A DNA stretch of 64,000 bases from Geobacillus proteiniphilus (GCF_001908025.1 NZ_MQMG01000012.1:1-64000), one strand, 5' to 3'. Numbered from the stretch's first letter, positions 26,196 through 37,949 are shown. Program-made: numbers and translations. Notes: a model not told the origin generated them from the letters alone.

Positions 26196-27182
26196 TTAGA
26201 ATACCTCTTTTTCCGGCAAAATGCAAGTCTTTTCGCCGAAACAGCGGAAATACTGCTCCGCCTCTTTCTTATCGCGGGCGATTTGCGCCGTCAGTTCGTC
26301 GACACTGGCGAACTTCCGCTCGCTCCGCAGACGGCGGTGCCACTCAATTGTCATCGTTTGTCCATAAATATCGCCGGAAAACTCGAACAAGTGCACTTCA
26401 ATATTCGGCAATCCTTCGCGCGTTTCATGGAACGTCGGTTTGTAGCCGACGTTCGCCACCCCTTCATATACTTGCCCGCCGATCGTCGCCTTGACTGCAT
26501 AGACGCCGACTGTCGGCAAGGCATAATCGCTGTTTAAAGCGATGTTCGCCGTTGGAAAGCCGATCATCCGTCCGCGCCGCTCCCCGGCAACGACCGTTCC
26601 TTCAAGCTCGTAAAAGCGGCCGAGCAGGCGGGGGAGCTGTTCGACCGCCCCGTCTTCGAGCAGTTTCCGCACCCGGGACGAGCTCACTTTTTCCCCGTCG
26701 ACCGCGAGCTTCGGAATGACCGTCTGTCCAAAGCGGCCGCGCGCATGAATCGGCATCGTCTCCATCGTTCCTTTTCCGAACCGCCCGTAAGTGAAATCGA
26801 AGCCGGCGACGACATGCTTCACGTGCAACCCATCCAAATATTGGTCAACGAACGCTTCTGGCGACAGCGCGGCAAACGTCGGCGTAAATTCAACGATGTA
26901 CAGCCGGTTGACGCCAAGTGATGCAATTAGTTGCTCCTTTTTGCCAAGCGGCGTGATCAAGCGCAGCTCGGACTGTTTGCCGAGCACAACGGACGGATGA
27001 GGATGAAACGTCATCACCGCGCTTTCGTACCCGCGCTCGTTGGCGATCTCGACCGCGGTGCGGATCACTTTTTGATGGCCGAGGTGGATGCCATCGAAAT
27101 AGCCGAGCGCCATCACCGTCGGAGGGAGCGCCTGGCGTTCGAGACGGTGCGGATGCGAAAGAAACAGCGTTTCCATGTCCAT
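26196..27182 (-). CDS. ribC: bifunctional riboflavin kinase / FMN adenylyltransferase
   Basis: 328 aa. N-terminal FAD synthetase (nucleotidyltransferase) with GYFDGIHLGHQKVI near residue 27; C-terminal riboflavin kinase with GRMIGFPTANIAL. Converts riboflavin to FMN and then FAD. It follows truB by 37 bp as in B. subtilis. The ATG at 27182 follows AAGGTAGG. Its final codons contain the rpsO promoter. The symbol follows Bacillus usage (ribF elsewhere). Confidence 0.95.
   Translation of the reverse strand: MDMETLFLSHPHRLERQALPPTVMALGYFDGIHLGHQKVIRTAVEIANERGYESAVMTFHPHPSVVLGKQSELRLITPLGKKEQLIASLGVNRLYIVEFTPTFAALSPEAFVDQYLDGLHVKHVVAGFDFTYGRFGKGTMETMPIHARGRFGQTVIPKLAVDGEKVSSSRVRKLLEDGAVEQLPRLLGRFYELEGTVVAGERRGRMIGFPTANIALNSDYALPTVGVYAVKATIGGQVYEGVANVGYKPTFHETREGLPNIEVHLFEFSGDIYGQTMTIEWHRRLRSERKFASVDELTAQIARDKKEAEQYFRCFGEKTCILPEKEVF
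26198..26226 (-). promoter_or_regulatory. SigA promoter for rpsO inside the end of ribC
   Basis: -35 TTGCAT (26221-26226) and -10 TATTCT (26198-26203) on the minus strand with an exact 17-bp spacer. Confidence 0.7.
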
Positions 27183-27219
27183 GACCTACCTTCTTTATTT
27201 CCGCGCTGCACCCGCGGCG

Positions 27220-28128
27220 TTAACGAAACACTTTGAGCGGTTTCATCAAACCGGGGTGCGCCGGATGCTTCACGTACAGGGCCAGCGCTTCCCGCTCGGG
27301 CGAAACAAGAACGACCGGCCCGTCAAGCTTCTCTAAAAAAGCGGGAAGCCGGAGCAGCGCCCCATTTTTTACCTTCTCTGCTACTTTATCATTGATTTCA
27401 TATTTCGGCAAATGAAAAAGGGCTCGCTCGATCGGAATGAGCAAGGCATCGGCCGTCCCGTCGGCCGCCCGGCGCTCAACGTCTTCAAACGTCACGCAAT
27501 CTTCAAGCCGAAACGGCCCGGACGCCGTGCGGATGAGGTCGGACATATGCGCCGGATAGCCGAGCCGCTCGCCGATCATCACCGCCAGTGTGCGTACGTA
27601 CGTGCCTTTGCTGCACGTGACGCGAAAGCGAAATGACACCGTTTTCCCAAAGAATTGTTCACATTCATCAAGCAGTTCGAGCTCATAAATGGTCACGCGC
27701 CGCGTCGGGCGTTCGACTTCGATGCCGGCGCGCGCGTATTCATACAGTTTTTTGCCGCCCACTTTCACCGCGGAGTACATCGGCGGTGTTTGCTCAATTT
27801 CCCCGGTCAAGCTGTCAAACACCGCTTCGATCTCCGCGCGCGCAATCGATCGGTCAACCGGACGGGCGGCGATGATGTCGCCGTCCGCATCTTCGGTTGT
27901 CGTCGCCGCGCCAAGCGTCACTTTTCCTTCGTACGTTTTCGTCGTCCCGGTCAAAAATTCGGCGATGCGCGTCGCCTTGCCAAGGCAAATTGGCAGCACA
28001 CCGGACACGTTTGGGTCAAGCGTGCCGGTGTGCCCCGCTTTTTTTACGCCAAGCAGGCGGCGCACTTTGGCCACGCAGTCGTGCGACGTCATCCCTTTCG
28101 GTTTATTGAGCAGCAATACCCCGTCCAT
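27220..28128 (-). CDS. truB: tRNA pseudouridine(55) synthase
   Basis: 302 aa. The catalytic aspartate is D38 in HTGTLDPNVSGVLP, and the N-terminal LNKPKGMTSHD is characteristic. Makes pseudouridine 55 in the T-loop of tRNAs. A C-terminal PUA-like extension (about 230-302) is present. Lies in the nusA-infB-rbfA cluster. AAAGGGTG lies 8 nt before the ATG. Confidence 0.97.
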   Translation of the reverse strand: MDGVLLLNKPKGMTSHDCVAKVRRLLGVKKAGHTGTLDPNVSGVLPICLGKATRIAEFLTGTTKTYEGKVTLGAATTTEDADGDIIAARPVDRSIARAEIEAVFDSLTGEIEQTPPMYSAVKVGGKKLYEYARAGIEVERPTRRVTIYELELLDECEQFFGKTVSFRFRVTCSKGTYVRTLAVMIGERLGYPAHMSDLIRTASGPFRLEDCVTFEDVERRAADGTADALLIPIERALFHLPKYEINDKVAEKVKNGALLRLPAFLEKLDGPVVLVSPEREALALYVKHPAHPGLMKPLKVFR

Positions 28129-28182
28129 CGGCGCACCCTTTCCGTTTCCATAATCATGAATGGAAATGGATAGACGGTTCGT

Positions 28183-28569
28183 CTATCCATTGTTCGGCTC
28201 CTCATCCGCCTCTTTCGCCGGGTGGTCATCGCTTGAAATTTGCCGGATCAGCTGTTCGATGCGGCTGCCGTATTCGATCGTTTCATCGATTTCAAAGAAA
28301 ATTTCCGGCGTCTTGCGCAGGCGGATGCGCTGTCCGATTTCCGAACGGATAAACCCTTTCGCTTTCTCGAGCGCCTTCAATGTATTTTCCCGCTGTTCAT
28401 CATCGCCGAGGACGCTGATGTACACTTTCGCCTGCTGCAAATCGCCGGTGACCCGCACATCGGTCACCGTGACAAAGCCGATGCGCGGGTCTTTCAGCCT
28501 GCGGCTGATGATGTCGCTCAACTCTTTTTTCATTTGCTCGCCAACGCGAGTTGCCCGTATATTCATCAT
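28183..28569 (-). CDS. rbfA: ribosome-binding factor A
   Basis: 128 aa, KH-type fold; [14 protein letters not shown] and [14 protein letters not shown] are family hallmarks. Assists late 16S maturation and cold adaptation. Two consecutive ATGs (28569, 28566) follow GAGGTG; either may start. The acidic C-terminal tail is common in bacilli. It lies downstream of ylxP. Confidence 0.95.
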   Translation of the reverse strand: MMNIRATRVGEQMKKELSDIISRRLKDPRIGFVTVTDVRVTGDLQQAKVYISVLGDDEQRENTLKALEKAKGFIRSEIGQRIRLRKTPEIFFEIDETIEYGSRIEQLIRQISSDDHPAKEADEEPNNG

Positions 28570-28581
28570 CCATCACCTCGG

Positions 28582-28860
28582 TTACAACCACTCGAATGAC
28601 GTGGCCGCCCGCTCCAGCTCAGGGAACGAGTCGATCAAAGCGAGCGCCCGTTCGAGCTCCCGTTCGGTCGCCCGGCGGCTGGACGTAATGGCGACAAGAC
28701 CGATGGTCGCTCGCTGCCATGCGTCTTGATGATCGATTTCGGCCACAGAGACGTTATATTTTTGCCGGATTCTTGTCATCACTCGCTGCAGGACGGCCCG
28801 TTTATCCTTGAGCGATCGGGCGTTGTAGATGATGCATTCGCACGCGGCGAAGCCGATCAT
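28582..28860 (-). CDS. ylxP: YlxP-like protein (DUF503)
   Basis: 92 aa, matching the DUF503/YlxP family ([28 protein letters not shown]). Always found between infB and rbfA in bacilli, so a link to ribosome assembly is likely; no biochemical role can be read from the sequence. Its ATG overlaps the infB stop by 4 bp. Confidence 0.9.
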   Translation of the reverse strand: MIGFAACECIIYNARSLKDKRAVLQRVMTRIRQKYNVSVAEIDHQDAWQRATIGLVAITSSRRATERELERALALIDSFPELERAATSFEWL

Positions 28861-31076
28861 GCCCGAGCCACTTCCTGCATGACGTATGCTTCGATGACAT
28901 CTCCTTCTTTAATATCATTGAAGTTTTTGATCGTCAGCCCGCATTCATACCCTTGCGCCACCTCGCGCACATCGTCTTTATACCGCTTGAGCGAATCGAT
29001 TTCCCCTTCGTAGACGACGATGCCTTGGCGAATGAGGCGCACCTTGCTGTCGCGGGTGATTTTGCCGTCAGTGACATAGCAACCGGCGATCGTGCCGACT
29101 TTCGATACTTTGAACGTTTGCCGCACTTCCGCCTGGCCGATCACTTTTTCCTCGTACTCCGGATCGAGCATCCCTTTCATCGCCGCTTCAATTTCCTCGA
29201 TGACATTGTAAATGATGCGATGGAGACGGATGTCGACTTTTTCCGATTCAGCGGCGCGCTTTGCGTTTGCATCCGGACGGACGTTAAAGCCGATGACGAT
29301 GGCGTTCGATGCCGTCGCCAGCGAAATGTCCGATTCGGTGATGGCGCCGACCGCCGCGTGGATGATTTTCACCCGCACGCCTTCCACATCGATTTTTTGC
29401 AAGGCGGCGACAAGCGCCTCAACCGATCCTTGAACATCGGCTTTGACGATCAAGTTCAGCTCTTTCATTTCGCCTTGCTTAATTTGTTCGAACAAATCAT
29501 CCAAGCTGACGCGCGTTTTGACACTTCGCTGCTCCTGCAGCTGCCGCTGCGCCCGCGCCTCCGCGATTTGCCGCGCCTTTTTCTCATCCTCAAACACCAT
29601 GAAGCGGTCGCCGGCTTGCGGCACTTCATGCAGCCCAGTAATTTCGACTGGCATCGACGGAGTCGCCTCTTTGACGCGCCGGCCGCTGTCGTTCACCATC
29701 GCGCGCACGCGCCCGTATGTTGTGCCGACGACGATCGGATCGCCGACACGCAACGTTCCCGCTTGAATCAAAAGCGTTGCCACCGGGCCACGCCCTTTAT
29801 CAAGCTTCGCTTCGATCACCGTACCGACCGCGCGCCGGTTCGGGTTGGCTTTTAATTCTTCCATCTCACTGACAAGCAAAATCATTTCCAAAAGATGATC
29901 AAGGCCCTCTTTCGTTTTCGCCGACAACTTGCAGAAAATCGTATCGCCGCCCCATTCTTCTGGAACGAGGTTGTATTCCATCAATTCTTGCATGACGCGG
30001 TCCGGGTTCGCTTCCGGCTTATCAATTTTGTTGATGGCGACAATAATCGGCACGTTTGCCGCCTTGGCGTGGTTGATCGCTTCCACCGTCTGCGGCATCA
30101 CCCCGTCATCCGCGGCAACGACAAGAATGACGATATCGGTCACTTGCGCGCCGCGCGCCCGCATCGTTGTAAACGCTTCATGCCCCGGCGTATCGAGGAA
30201 CGTAATTTTTTTGTCATTGACCGTCACTTGATACGCACCGATGTGTTGCGTAATACCGCCGGCTTCTTGCTCCGTCACTTTGGAATGGCGGATCGCATCA
30301 AGCAACGTCGTTTTCCCATGGTCGACGTGCCCCATGATCGTCACGACCGGCGGCCGTTCAACCAAATCTTCCGGCGCGTCGACAATTTCGATCGCTTCAA
30401 AGTTCGTCTCATCGATCGTCACTTTTTCTTCGACTTCAACCCCGTAATCCGAGCAGATGAGCTCGATGGCGTCTTTGTCTAAATCTTGGTTGATTGTCGC
30501 CATCACGCCGAGCATAAACAGCTTCTTAATAATTTCCGACGGTTCGCGGCCAAGCTTTTTCGCCAGTTCGGCCACGGTAAGCGAGCCTTCAAACGTAATT
30601 TTTTTCGGCAGCTCTTTTTCTTTTTTCGCCGGCTGCGGCGCTTGTTTTGCGGCTGGTGCTGCCTGCTTTTTCCCTTTCGCCGGCCCTTTTCCTTTCTTTT
30701 TCGCCGCTTGGAGCAGTTTCTTTTCTTGCTGTTGCGCCTCGGTTTTTTTCGTTTCCTTCCCTTTTGGCGCTCCCTTTTTCTTCGCCGGTTTCATTTTCGC
30801 CGCTTCTTTGCTGTCGTCAAAAATTTCCTCATCAGCAAAATCGGCCGCTTTCGCCGGCGTCGGCCGTTTCGGCTTCTCCGTTTTCTTTTCCGCTTTTTTC
30901 TCTTCTTTTTTCCCGGCGTTCGGGCGATATTGATGGTCGAGTTTTTCGACGACATCAGCCTCCAGCATCGCCATATGGTTGTTCACTTCAATGTTCATTT
31001 CTTTCAATTTATGAATAACGTCCTTGCTTGGCACGTTCTGTTTTTTCGCGTATTCATACACACGCATTTTCGACAT
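28857..31076 (-). CDS. infB: translation initiation factor IF-2
   Basis: 739 aa from the ATG at 31076 (protein start [24 protein letters not shown]). A longer frame to 31223 lies in ylxQ and is rejected. Domains: two-part N-terminal region, with a Lys/Ala/Pro-rich linker at about 55-170; GTPase with [20 protein letters not shown] and NKID; then domains II-IV binding fMet-tRNA. Directs initiator tRNA to the 30S subunit. Confidence 0.97.
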   Translation of the reverse strand: MSKMRVYEYAKKQNVPSKDVIHKLKEMNIEVNNHMAMLEADVVEKLDHQYRPNAGKKEEKKAEKKTEKPKRPTPAKAADFADEEIFDDSKEAAKMKPAKKKGAPKGKETKKTEAQQQEKKLLQAAKKKGKGPAKGKKQAAPAAKQAPQPAKKEKELPKKITFEGSLTVAELAKKLGREPSEIIKKLFMLGVMATINQDLDKDAIELICSDYGVEVEEKVTIDETNFEAIEIVDAPEDLVERPPVVTIMGHVDHGKTTLLDAIRHSKVTEQEAGGITQHIGAYQVTVNDKKITFLDTPGHEAFTTMRARGAQVTDIVILVVAADDGVMPQTVEAINHAKAANVPIIVAINKIDKPEANPDRVMQELMEYNLVPEEWGGDTIFCKLSAKTKEGLDHLLEMILLVSEMEELKANPNRRAVGTVIEAKLDKGRGPVATLLIQAGTLRVGDPIVVGTTYGRVRAMVNDSGRRVKEATPSMPVEITGLHEVPQAGDRFMVFEDEKKARQIAEARAQRQLQEQRSVKTRVSLDDLFEQIKQGEMKELNLIVKADVQGSVEALVAALQKIDVEGVRVKIIHAAVGAITESDISLATASNAIVIGFNVRPDANAKRAAESEKVDIRLHRIIYNVIEEIEAAMKGMLDPEYEEKVIGQAEVRQTFKVSKVGTIAGCYVTDGKITRDSKVRLIRQGIVVYEGEIDSLKRYKDDVREVAQGYECGLTIKNFNDIKEGDVIEAYVMQEVARA

Positions 31077-31089
31077 ACATTCACCCCCA

Positions 31090-31398
31090 TTAAGATCGGT
31101 CGAGCATCGTCTGCAATTGGCGCGCAAACCCTTCGTCGGTGACAGCGACAACGACGCGGGCGTCCTTGCCGATCGCGCCGCCAAGCGTATACCGGTCCGG
31201 CACTTTGCAAAGCGGGACGCCATAAAACGTGCATTTATCCGTTACTTTTTTTTCGGTGTTGACCGATGCGTCTTGCGAAAGCAAGACGAGCCGCGCCCGG
31301 CCCCGCTGCACTTCTTTGACGACAAGCTCCTCGCCGGAGACGACTTTGCCCGCCCGCTGCGCCAATCCAAGCATCGATGCCCAACGGTTATGCTTCAT
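31090..31398 (-). CDS. ylxQ: L7Ae-family RNA-binding protein YlxQ
   Basis: 102 aa from the ATG at 31398 ([18 protein letters not shown]). L7Ae/L30e/S12e/Gadd45 fold; [15 protein letters not shown] is the family signature. Binds K-turn-like RNA; sometimes named RplGA. Overlaps ylxR by 11 bp. The nearest AAGGAG is 13 nt away, so translation probably depends on coupling with ylxR. Confidence 0.9.
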   Translation of the reverse strand: MKHNRWASMLGLAQRAGKVVSGEELVVKEVQRGRARLVLLSQDASVNTEKKVTDKCTFYGVPLCKVPDRYTLGGAIGKDARVVVAVTDEGFARQLQTMLDRS

Positions 31399-31678
31399 GT
31401 CCGGCCTGTTTCTCCTTTTCCGCCAAGGCGAGCAATTCGTCATAAATCGCATCGGCGATGTCTGCTTTTAAATGGCGGGCCAAAATGTTTTTCTTTTTCG
31501 CCTGCAAAATGCATTCCGGATCAAGGGTAATATACGCGCCGCGCCCCGCCTTTTTGCCGGTCGGGTCGATCGACACTTCCCCCTCTTTCGAGCGGACGAT
31601 GCGCACCATCTCCCGTTTCGGCTTCATCTCTCCAGTGACGACGCATTTGCGCAACGGAATTTTCTTTTGCGCTGCCAT
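31388..31678 (-). CDS. ylxR: YlxR family RNA-binding protein (RNase P modulator)
   Basis: 96 aa, basic. [16 protein letters not shown] at residues 6-21 and GRGAYI are conserved in YlxR. The B. subtilis protein is reported to bind RNase P RNA and is now called RnpM; this role is transferred by homology. Lies between nusA and ylxQ in the nusA-infB operon. Confidence 0.9.
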   Translation of the reverse strand: MAAQKKIPLRKCVVTGEMKPKREMVRIVRSKEGEVSIDPTGKKAGRGAYITLDPECILQAKKKNILARHLKADIADAIYDELLALAEKEKQAGHEA

Positions 31679-31691
31679 TTTTCATTCCCCC

Positions 31692-32843
31692 TCACTCGAT
31701 TTCCGCCGATTGATCAAACGATGGGCCGTTTTCTTCGCTATTTTCATTATCGGCCGCCGCATCGCTGAAATCAAGCGAAGTGGTTGGCGCATGCGGATCA
31801 ATGCCCATCTCCCGCGCTTCCGATTCGCTTTTAATATCGATTTTCCAGCCGGTCAATTTCGCCGCCAGCCGCGCGTTTTGCCCGCGTTTGCCGATGGCGA
31901 GCGACAGCTGATAGTCCGGAACGATGACCGTCGTCGCCTTTTGCTCTTCGTTGACAATGACGCGCAGCACTTTCGCCGGGCTTAACGCGTTGGCGACAAA
32001 CTCCACCGGATCGGCCGACCAGCGGACGATATCGATTTTTTCTCCGTTCAGCTCATCAACAATGGCCTGCACGCGTTGCCCTCTCGGTCCGACGCACGCG
32101 CCGACCGGATCGACTTCCGGGTTGTCGGAGTGGACGGAAATTTTCGAACGGTCGCCGGCTTCGCGGGCGATCGATTTAATCTCGACCGTTCCGTCGTAAA
32201 TTTCCGGCACTTCGAGCTCAAACAGCCGTTTCAACAGTCCCGGGTGGGTGCGGGAGACGAAAATTTGCGGCCCTTTTGTCGTTTTTTCCACTTTCGTAAT
32301 GTATACTTTCAACCGGTCGTGCGGCTTATATGTTTCATTCGGCATTTGTTCGTTTGCCGGCAGGAGCGCCTCCGCCTTGCCGAGGCTGACGTAGACAAAG
32401 CGCGGGTCAACGCGCTGGACGATGCCGGTCATAATGTCCTCTTCACGGTCGACAAATTCGGCGTAGATGATGCTCCGCTCCGCCTCGCGCACGCGCTGGG
32501 TGACGACTTGCTTCGCCGTCTGCGCGGCGATGCGCCCGAAATCGCGCGGCGTCACTTCGAGCTCGACGACATCGCCGATTTGATAGTTCGGATTGATCCG
32601 CTGCGCGTCCTCAAGCGAAATTTCAAGGCGCGGGTCGGTCACCTCTTCGACGACATCTTTGCGGGCGAGCACGCGGATCGTGCCGGTGTCCATATTGAGA
32701 TCGACGCGCACGTTTTGCGCCTGTCCGAAATTGCGTTTATACGCCGAAACGATCGCCGCTTCGATCGCTTCCATGACAACTTCTTTGCTGATGCCTTTTT
32801 CCCGCATCAAATCGGCTAACGCCTCAAGCAATTGCGTGTTCAT
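31692..32843 (-). CDS. nusA: transcription termination/antitermination protein NusA
   Basis: 383 aa: N-terminal RNA polymerase-binding domain, S1 domain ([16 protein letters not shown]), KH1 ([16 protein letters not shown]) and KH2 ([18 protein letters not shown]), then a short acidic tail, as usual for Firmicutes, which lack the two C-terminal repeats of E. coli NusA. Promotes pausing and intrinsic termination. Second gene after rimP; the operon leader contains terminator-like hairpins (33386-33465). Confidence 0.97.
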   Translation of the reverse strand: MNTQLLEALADLMREKGISKEVVMEAIEAAIVSAYKRNFGQAQNVRVDLNMDTGTIRVLARKDVVEEVTDPRLEISLEDAQRINPNYQIGDVVELEVTPRDFGRIAAQTAKQVVTQRVREAERSIIYAEFVDREEDIMTGIVQRVDPRFVYVSLGKAEALLPANEQMPNETYKPHDRLKVYITKVEKTTKGPQIFVSRTHPGLLKRLFELEVPEIYDGTVEIKSIAREAGDRSKISVHSDNPEVDPVGACVGPRGQRVQAIVDELNGEKIDIVRWSADPVEFVANALSPAKVLRVIVNEEQKATTVIVPDYQLSLAIGKRGQNARLAAKLTGWKIDIKSESEAREMGIDPHAPTTSLDFSDAAADNENSEENGPSFDQSAEIE

Positions 32844-32867
32844 GCAACAAAAATCCCCCTTTTGCGA

Positions 32868-33341
32868 TTAGAAGAAAATGACGGCTAATCGGGCGCTTGC
32901 CACTTTTTCATACGGAATGGCGACCGTTTTTTGCCGTCCGCGGTCTTTGACCAACAGCGTCACGGTCGTTCCGTCAAAAGCGGTTAGTTCGCCTTCAAAC
33001 TGCTTTTCTCCTTCAATGGGTTCATACGTTTTGATATATACATGTTTCCCAATGGCTTTGGCAAAATCTTTTGCCTTTTTCAGCGGCCGCTCCGCTCCGG
33101 GCGATGACACTTCCAAAAAATAGTTATGCGGAATCGGGTCGACTTCATCCAGCTTTTCGCTCAATTTTTCGCTGACAGCACCGCATTGTTCAATATCGAC
33201 GCCATCGTCAGAGTCAATGAAAACGCGCAAAAACCAATTTTTCCCTTCCTTCACATATTCAATATCGACGAGTTCAAGCCCCATTTCGTCCAAGATCGGT
33301 GTGACGAGTTGTTCGACCGTTTCTGTCACCTTTTTGCTCAT
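32868..33341 (-). CDS. rimP: ribosome maturation factor RimP
   Basis: 157 aa from the ATG at 33341, with AAGGAGG upstream ([13 protein letters not shown]); a longer open frame into the leader is spurious. Characteristic motifs [20 protein letters not shown] and [13 protein letters not shown]. Needed for 30S maturation. First gene of the rimP-nusA-ylxR-ylxQ-infB operon. Confidence 0.96.
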   Translation of the reverse strand: MSKKVTETVEQLVTPILDEMGLELVDIEYVKEGKNWFLRVFIDSDDGVDIEQCGAVSEKLSEKLDEVDPIPHNYFLEVSSPGAERPLKKAKDFAKAIGKHVYIKTYEPIEGEKQFEGELTAFDGTTVTLLVKDRGRQKTVAIPYEKVASARLAVIFF

Positions 33342-33385
33342 TGTGTTCCTCCTTACCGAGCAAACGTGCATGCATGGCATAATGA

Positions 33386-33465
33386 GAAAATCCCCTGCAC
33401 AGGGCGGGGAATGAACGAGAGACGGGTGTCCATTCAAGACGAAAGAGTGGGTTTCCCCACTCTTT
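33386..33465 (-). promoter_or_regulatory. rimP-nusA operon leader with two terminator-like hairpins
   Basis: Between promoter and rimP the RNA forms AAAGAGTGGG-gaaa-CCCACTCTTT (33442-33465, with no U-run behind it), then TCCCC…GGGGA followed by TTTTCTC (33386-33410). This fits attenuation. In B. subtilis NusA is reported to repress its own operon by NusA-dependent termination in the leader; the same is inferred here. Confidence 0.6.
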
Positions 33466-33496
33466 GCTTGCCATTATCTTTGCCAATTCCACTAAA

Positions 33497-33525
33497 ACTA
33501 TAACACATTGGGAAATATATTGCAA
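33497..33525 (-). promoter_or_regulatory. SigA promoter for the rimP-nusA-infB operon
   Basis: -35 TTGCAA (33520-33525) and -10 TATAGT (33497-33502) on the minus strand with a 17-bp spacer, about 155 bp upstream of rimP. Confidence 0.85.
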
Positions 33526-33527
33526 CG

Positions 33528-33584
33528 GGAAACTGCCGCCCAGACGAAAGAGCGCTGTCCGCTTCCTTCAGCGGCGGCGTTTCC
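33528..33584 (-). terminator. possible polC terminator hairpin
   Basis: GGAAACGCCGCC pairs with GGCGGCAGTTTCC across a long loop immediately after the polC stop. It lacks a clear U-run, so it may be only a stabilising structure. Confidence 0.35.
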
Positions 33585-33585
33585 A

Positions 33586-36500
33586 CTAAAACAGCGACAG
33601 CTGGTTATGGTCCGGAAGCGAGTCAAGGCAGCCGCGGCTTTCTAAGTACTCCAGCAGCGTTTTTGATACTTTGCCGCGCTGCTGCAAATCCTCCTTCGAC
33701 AAAAACTCGCCTTCCTCGCGGGCGCGCACGATCGCCTGCGCCACGTTCGTCCCAAGCCCCGGAATGGCGTTGAACGGCGGAATGAGCGAATTGCCGTCAA
33801 TGACGAATTCCGTCGCCTGCGAGCGGTACAAATCGATATTTTTAAAAGAAAATCCACGCTCGCACATCTCTAAGGCCACCTCAAGAACCGTGAGCAAGCT
33901 TTTTTCTTTCGCCGTCGCCTGAATGCCTTTGGCGTTGATTTCCTCAATCCGCTTGCGAATGGCGGCTGACCCTTTGATCATGGCGTCAAGGTCAAAGTCC
34001 TCCGCCCGCACCGTAAAGTACGACGCGTAATACAAAAGCGGATGGTGCACCTTAAAGTAGGCGATGCGCACCGCCATTAACACGTAGGCGGCGGCGTGCG
34101 CTTTCGGGAACATGTACTTGATTTTTTTGCATGAATCGATGTACCACTCCGGCACGTCATGTTTGCGCATTTCTGCTTCAAACTCCGGCGTTAAGCCTTT
34201 TCCTTTGCGCACGGATTCCATGATTTTAAAAGCGAGCGACGGCTCGAGGCCGCGGTAAATCAAATAGACCATAATGTCGTCGCGGCAGCCGATGACTTCC
34301 GATAACGTGCAAGTGCCGTTTTGAATGAGCTCTTGCGCGTTGCCGAGCCACACATCGGTGCCGTGCGACAAACCGGAAATTTGCACGAGTTCGGAAAACG
34401 TTTTTGGCCTTGTCTCTTCCAACATTTGCCGAACGAAGCGCGTGCCAAACTCCGGAATGCCGATCGTGCCGACATTGCACATGATTTGCTCCGGCGTAAC
34501 ACCAAGCGGCTCGGTGCTGCTGAAAATGCCCATCACATCCGGGTCGTCGGTCGGGATCGTTTTCGGATCGATGCCGCTTAAATCTTGCAGCATGCGGATG
34601 ACCGTCGGATCGTCGTGCCCGAGAATATCGAGCTTCAACAAATTGTCGTGGATCGAATGGAAGTCGAAATGGGTCGTCCGCCATTCGGAGGACGTGTCAT
34701 CGGCCGGATATTGAATCGGCGTAAAATCGTAAATTTCCATATAATCCGGGACGACGATGATGCCGCCCGGATGCTGCCCGGTCGTCCGCTTCACCCCGGT
34801 GCAGCCAGCCGCGAGCCGGTCGATTTCCGCGCCGCGCAGCTGCAAATTATGATCGCTCGCATACGCTTTGACAAATCCGTACGCCGTTTTGTCGGCGACC
34901 GTGCCAATCGTCCCAGCGCGGTAGACGTTGTCTTCGCCAAACAGCACTTTCGTATAGTTGTGGGCGCGCGGCTGGTATTCGCCGGAAAAGTTCAAGTCGA
35001 TATCCGGCACTTTGTCGCCTTTAAAGCCGAGAAACGTCTCAAACGGGATGTCGTGCCCGTCTTTTTTGTATTTCGTCCCACATCGCGGACAGTTTTTATC
35101 CGGCAAATCAAACCCTGAGCCGACCGAACCGTCGTTAAAGAACTCCGAATGCTTGCAGTTCGGGCAAACGTAATGCGGCGGCAGCGGATTGACCTCGGTG
35201 ATTTCCGTCATCGTCGCGACAAACGACGAGCCGACCGATCCGCGCGACCCGACAAGATAACCGTCATCGAGCGATTTTTTCACCAGCTTGTGCGAGATCA
35301 AATAAATGACGGCAAAGCCATGGCCGATGATGCTTTTTAGCTCCTTCTCAAGCCGCTCTTCAACAAGTTTCGGCAACGGGTCGCCGTAAATTTCCTTCGC
35401 CCGCCGGTAGCTCATTTCCCGGATTTCCTCGTCCGCCCCTTCGATGCGCGGCGTATACAGCTCATCTTTGATCGGCTTGACATCGCCGATTAACGAAGCG
35501 ATTTTTTGCGTGTTGTCGATAACGATTTCCTTCGCTTTTTCCGGCCCTAAAAACGAGAAGCAGTCAAGCATTTCATTCGTCGTACGGAAATACACATCCG
35601 GCAGCTCATGGCGGTTGAGCGGATTCGCCCCGCCTTGCGAATGGATTAAGATTTTCCGGTAAATTTTATCTTCTGGGTTCAAGTAATGGACGTTGCCGGT
35701 GGCGACGACCGGGATGTCAAGCTTCTCACCAAGGGCGACGATGCTGCGGATGATGTTTTTGATCACCTCTTCGTCTTTCACATAATCCATCTCGATGAGC
35801 GGTTTGTACACGTCCGGCGGATGCACTTCAAGAAAATCGTAAAAACGGGCGATGTCTTCGACTTCTTCCGGCGCCTTTTGGATCAAGTTGTCAAACAGCT
35901 CTCCTTTGTCGCAGCCCGAGCCGACAAGCAGGCCGTCGCGGTGCTTGACGAGCACGGAGCGCGGGATGCGCGGCACACGGTGAAAATATTGAATGTGCGA
36001 CAATGACACAAGCTTGAACAAATTTTTCAATCCAGTCTCGTTTTGCGCCAACAGCGTCACATGGAACGGGCGCGCAAGCCGATAGGACGCTTCGCTGTGC
36101 GTGCGGCTGTTTAATTCGTCATGAAACAGTATGCCGCGCTCTTCCGCTTCCTTCAACAGCCGCATAAGCAAATGCCCGGTCGCCTCCGCGTCGTAGATGG
36201 CGCGGTGGTGCTGCGTCAATTCAATGTCAAATTTTTTGCACAATGTATTGAGCCGATGGTTTTTCAAATCCGGGTATAAAAAACGGGCCAGCTCGAGCGT
36301 ATCGATGACTGGATTCGCGATTTTTCCGCGCCCCAGGCGAGCGAGACCCGCGTTTAAAAACCCGATGTCAAAGCTGGCGTTGTGGGCAACAAGCGTCGCA
36401 TCGCCGGCCCAGTCAACAAAACGGGCCAACACGTCTTCCGGCTTCGGGGCGTCTTTCACCATCTCATCGGTGATCCCGGTCAGCTCCATCGTTGTCACCG

Positions 36501-37920
36501 ACAACGGATGTCCAGGGTTGGCAAACGACATGAACCGGTCGATGATCTCGCCGTCTTTCACTTTCACCGCCGCCAGCTCAATGATCGTATTGTACACAGC
36601 CGACAGGCCCGTCGTCTCGACGTCAAAGACGACGTACGTTTCCTCCGAAAGACGGCGGTGCGTTTCATTGTAGGCGATCGGCACGCCATCGTCGACGATG
36701 TTCGCCTCAAGGCCGTAAATGACCTTCATGCCGTGTTTTTTCGCCGCGCTGTAGGCCTCCGGAAACGATTGAACAACGGCATGGTCGGTGACGGCGATCG
36801 CCGGATGCCCCCATTTTTTCGCTTGCTCAATGAGTTTTGTCACCGAGGTGACCGCGTCCATTTGGCTCATCGGGGTATGCAAATGGAGCTCGACCCTCTT
36901 TTCCCCTTCCGGCGCCGTATCTTGCCGTTCGTTTGCGGCGATTTCGTTCAAATCGTTGGCGATGATGACCAAATCACGGACGAACGTATCGTTTTGCACG
37001 CTGCCGCGCACTTTCACCCACATGCCTTTTTTGACGCCGCTCATGAGCTCGGCGTCCTCTTTGTCGCGCGAGAACATTTTGACTAAAATCGAGTTCGTGT
37101 AATCTGTGATTTTCATGGTCAACAGCGTGCGGCCGCTTTTTAATTCGCTCACTTCGGCGTCAAATACATAGCCTTGCACAACGACGCGCCGCTCTTCTTC
37201 GACGATCGTCTCCAGCCGCCGCACCGGCTCCTCGTCGCGGATCGGATAGCCGATGACAAGCGGACCGGACGGCGGCGCAGACGCGGCCTTTTCTTCTTCC
37301 CTCGCCAAATCGGTCAGTACAGCAAGCGCCCGCTCTTCGTCCTCTTGCTGTTTTTGCGCCAAAAACTGTTCCATTTCTTGTTTGGACGGCTCGATGCTGA
37401 CGTCAAGCTGAAGGGGTGGAAACCCAAACGAAGCGTACACATCAGCGATTTTTTTGGCGAACCGCCGTTTGACCGCCAGCGCTTCCGCTTCATGGCGGGC
37501 GGCGACAAGCAACTTGTTTCCTTTCAGCTCCGGCGTCTGCCGGCTGAGCCAATCGACAAGCGGCGACATGCCTTCTTGCAGCTCGGCAAGGCAAAGCGGC
37601 CAATACGCCTGCACATCCTCCTCTGTCACGCGCGGCGCTTCAACCTCCATCGTATGGCGGACGGCGGCGATATGGCGGAACGCCGTTTGCAGCCGATCGA
37701 CAAACGTTTTGTATACATGAACCGGCAGCACGTTGGCGAACTGAAAGTAAAAATGCCAGCTTTTCTCCTCTTTATCGATTACGACTTTGCGAATGGCGGC
37801 CTCACGAAAATGCGGCATCCATTCGTCCGACGTCATCTTCAGCTGCTCAAGCAGGATGAGAAACCGCTCTTTTTGCTCTTTTGTCACCATGACGTCCGTT
37901 TGTTCCCCTCTCAACATCAT
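33586..37920 (-). CDS. polC: DNA polymerase III alpha subunit, PolC type
   Basis: 1444 aa from the ATG at 37920; a longer frame to 38001 runs into the proS terminator. Domains in order: N-terminal and OB-fold regions ([20 protein letters not shown]), PHP domain ([13 protein letters not shown]), inserted DEDDh proofreading exonuclease ([10 protein letters not shown] near 420), zinc ribbon (CPNCKHS…CPRCG) and polymerase palm with the catalytic aspartates in [10 protein letters not shown]. Gram-positive leading-strand replicase. Preceded by proS and its strong terminator; precedes the rimP operon. Confidence 0.98.
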   Translation of the reverse strand: MMLRGEQTDVMVTKEQKERFLILLEQLKMTSDEWMPHFREAAIRKVVIDKEEKSWHFYFQFANVLPVHVYKTFVDRLQTAFRHIAAVRHTMEVEAPRVTEEDVQAYWPLCLAELQEGMSPLVDWLSRQTPELKGNKLLVAARHEAEALAVKRRFAKKIADVYASFGFPPLQLDVSIEPSKQEMEQFLAQKQQEDEERALAVLTDLAREEEKAASAPPSGPLVIGYPIRDEEPVRRLETIVEEERRVVVQGYVFDAEVSELKSGRTLLTMKITDYTNSILVKMFSRDKEDAELMSGVKKGMWVKVRGSVQNDTFVRDLVIIANDLNEIAANERQDTAPEGEKRVELHLHTPMSQMDAVTSVTKLIEQAKKWGHPAIAVTDHAVVQSFPEAYSAAKKHGMKVIYGLEANIVDDGVPIAYNETHRRLSEETYVVFDVETTGLSAVYNTIIELAAVKVKDGEIIDRFMSFANPGHPLSVTTMELTGITDEMVKDAPKPEDVLARFVDWAGDATLVAHNASFDIGFLNAGLARLGRGKIANPVIDTLELARFLYPDLKNHRLNTLCKKFDIELTQHHRAIYDAEATGHLLMRLLKEAEERGILFHDELNSRTHSEASYRLARPFHVTLLAQNETGLKNLFKLVSLSHIQYFHRVPRIPRSVLVKHRDGLLVGSGCDKGELFDNLIQKAPEEVEDIARFYDFLEVHPPDVYKPLIEMDYVKDEEVIKNIIRSIVALGEKLDIPVVATGNVHYLNPEDKIYRKILIHSQGGANPLNRHELPDVYFRTTNEMLDCFSFLGPEKAKEIVIDNTQKIASLIGDVKPIKDELYTPRIEGADEEIREMSYRRAKEIYGDPLPKLVEERLEKELKSIIGHGFAVIYLISHKLVKKSLDDGYLVGSRGSVGSSFVATMTEITEVNPLPPHYVCPNCKHSEFFNDGSVGSGFDLPDKNCPRCGTKYKKDGHDIPFETFLGFKGDKVPDIDLNFSGEYQPRAHNYTKVLFGEDNVYRAGTIGTVADKTAYGFVKAYASDHNLQLRGAEIDRLAAGCTGVKRTTGQHPGGIIVVPDYMEIYDFTPIQYPADDTSSEWRTTHFDFHSIHDNLLKLDILGHDDPTVIRMLQDLSGIDPKTIPTDDPDVMGIFSSTEPLGVTPEQIMCNVGTIGIPEFGTRFVRQMLEETRPKTFSELVQISGLSHGTDVWLGNAQELIQNGTCTLSEVIGCRDDIMVYLIYRGLEPSLAFKIMESVRKGKGLTPEFEAEMRKHDVPEWYIDSCKKIKYMFPKAHAAAYVLMAVRIAYFKVHHPLLYYASYFTVRAEDFDLDAMIKGSAAIRKRIEEINAKGIQATAKEKSLLTVLEVALEMCERGFSFKNIDLYRSQATEFVIDGNSLIPPFNAIPGLGTNVAQAIVRAREEGEFLSKEDLQQRGKVSKTLLEYLESRGCLDSLPDHNQLSLF

Positions 37921-37949
37921 TCTCTTTCTATAATCAATCATACCATAAC

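Noticed and set aside
27183-27219. FMN riboswitch before ribC
   Set aside because: Only 37 bp between truB and ribC; no aptamer sequence.
31077-31223. N-terminal extension of IF-2
   Set aside because: The extra 49 codons lie in ylxQ sequence and the ATG at 31076 has the SD and the conserved [12 protein letters not shown] start.
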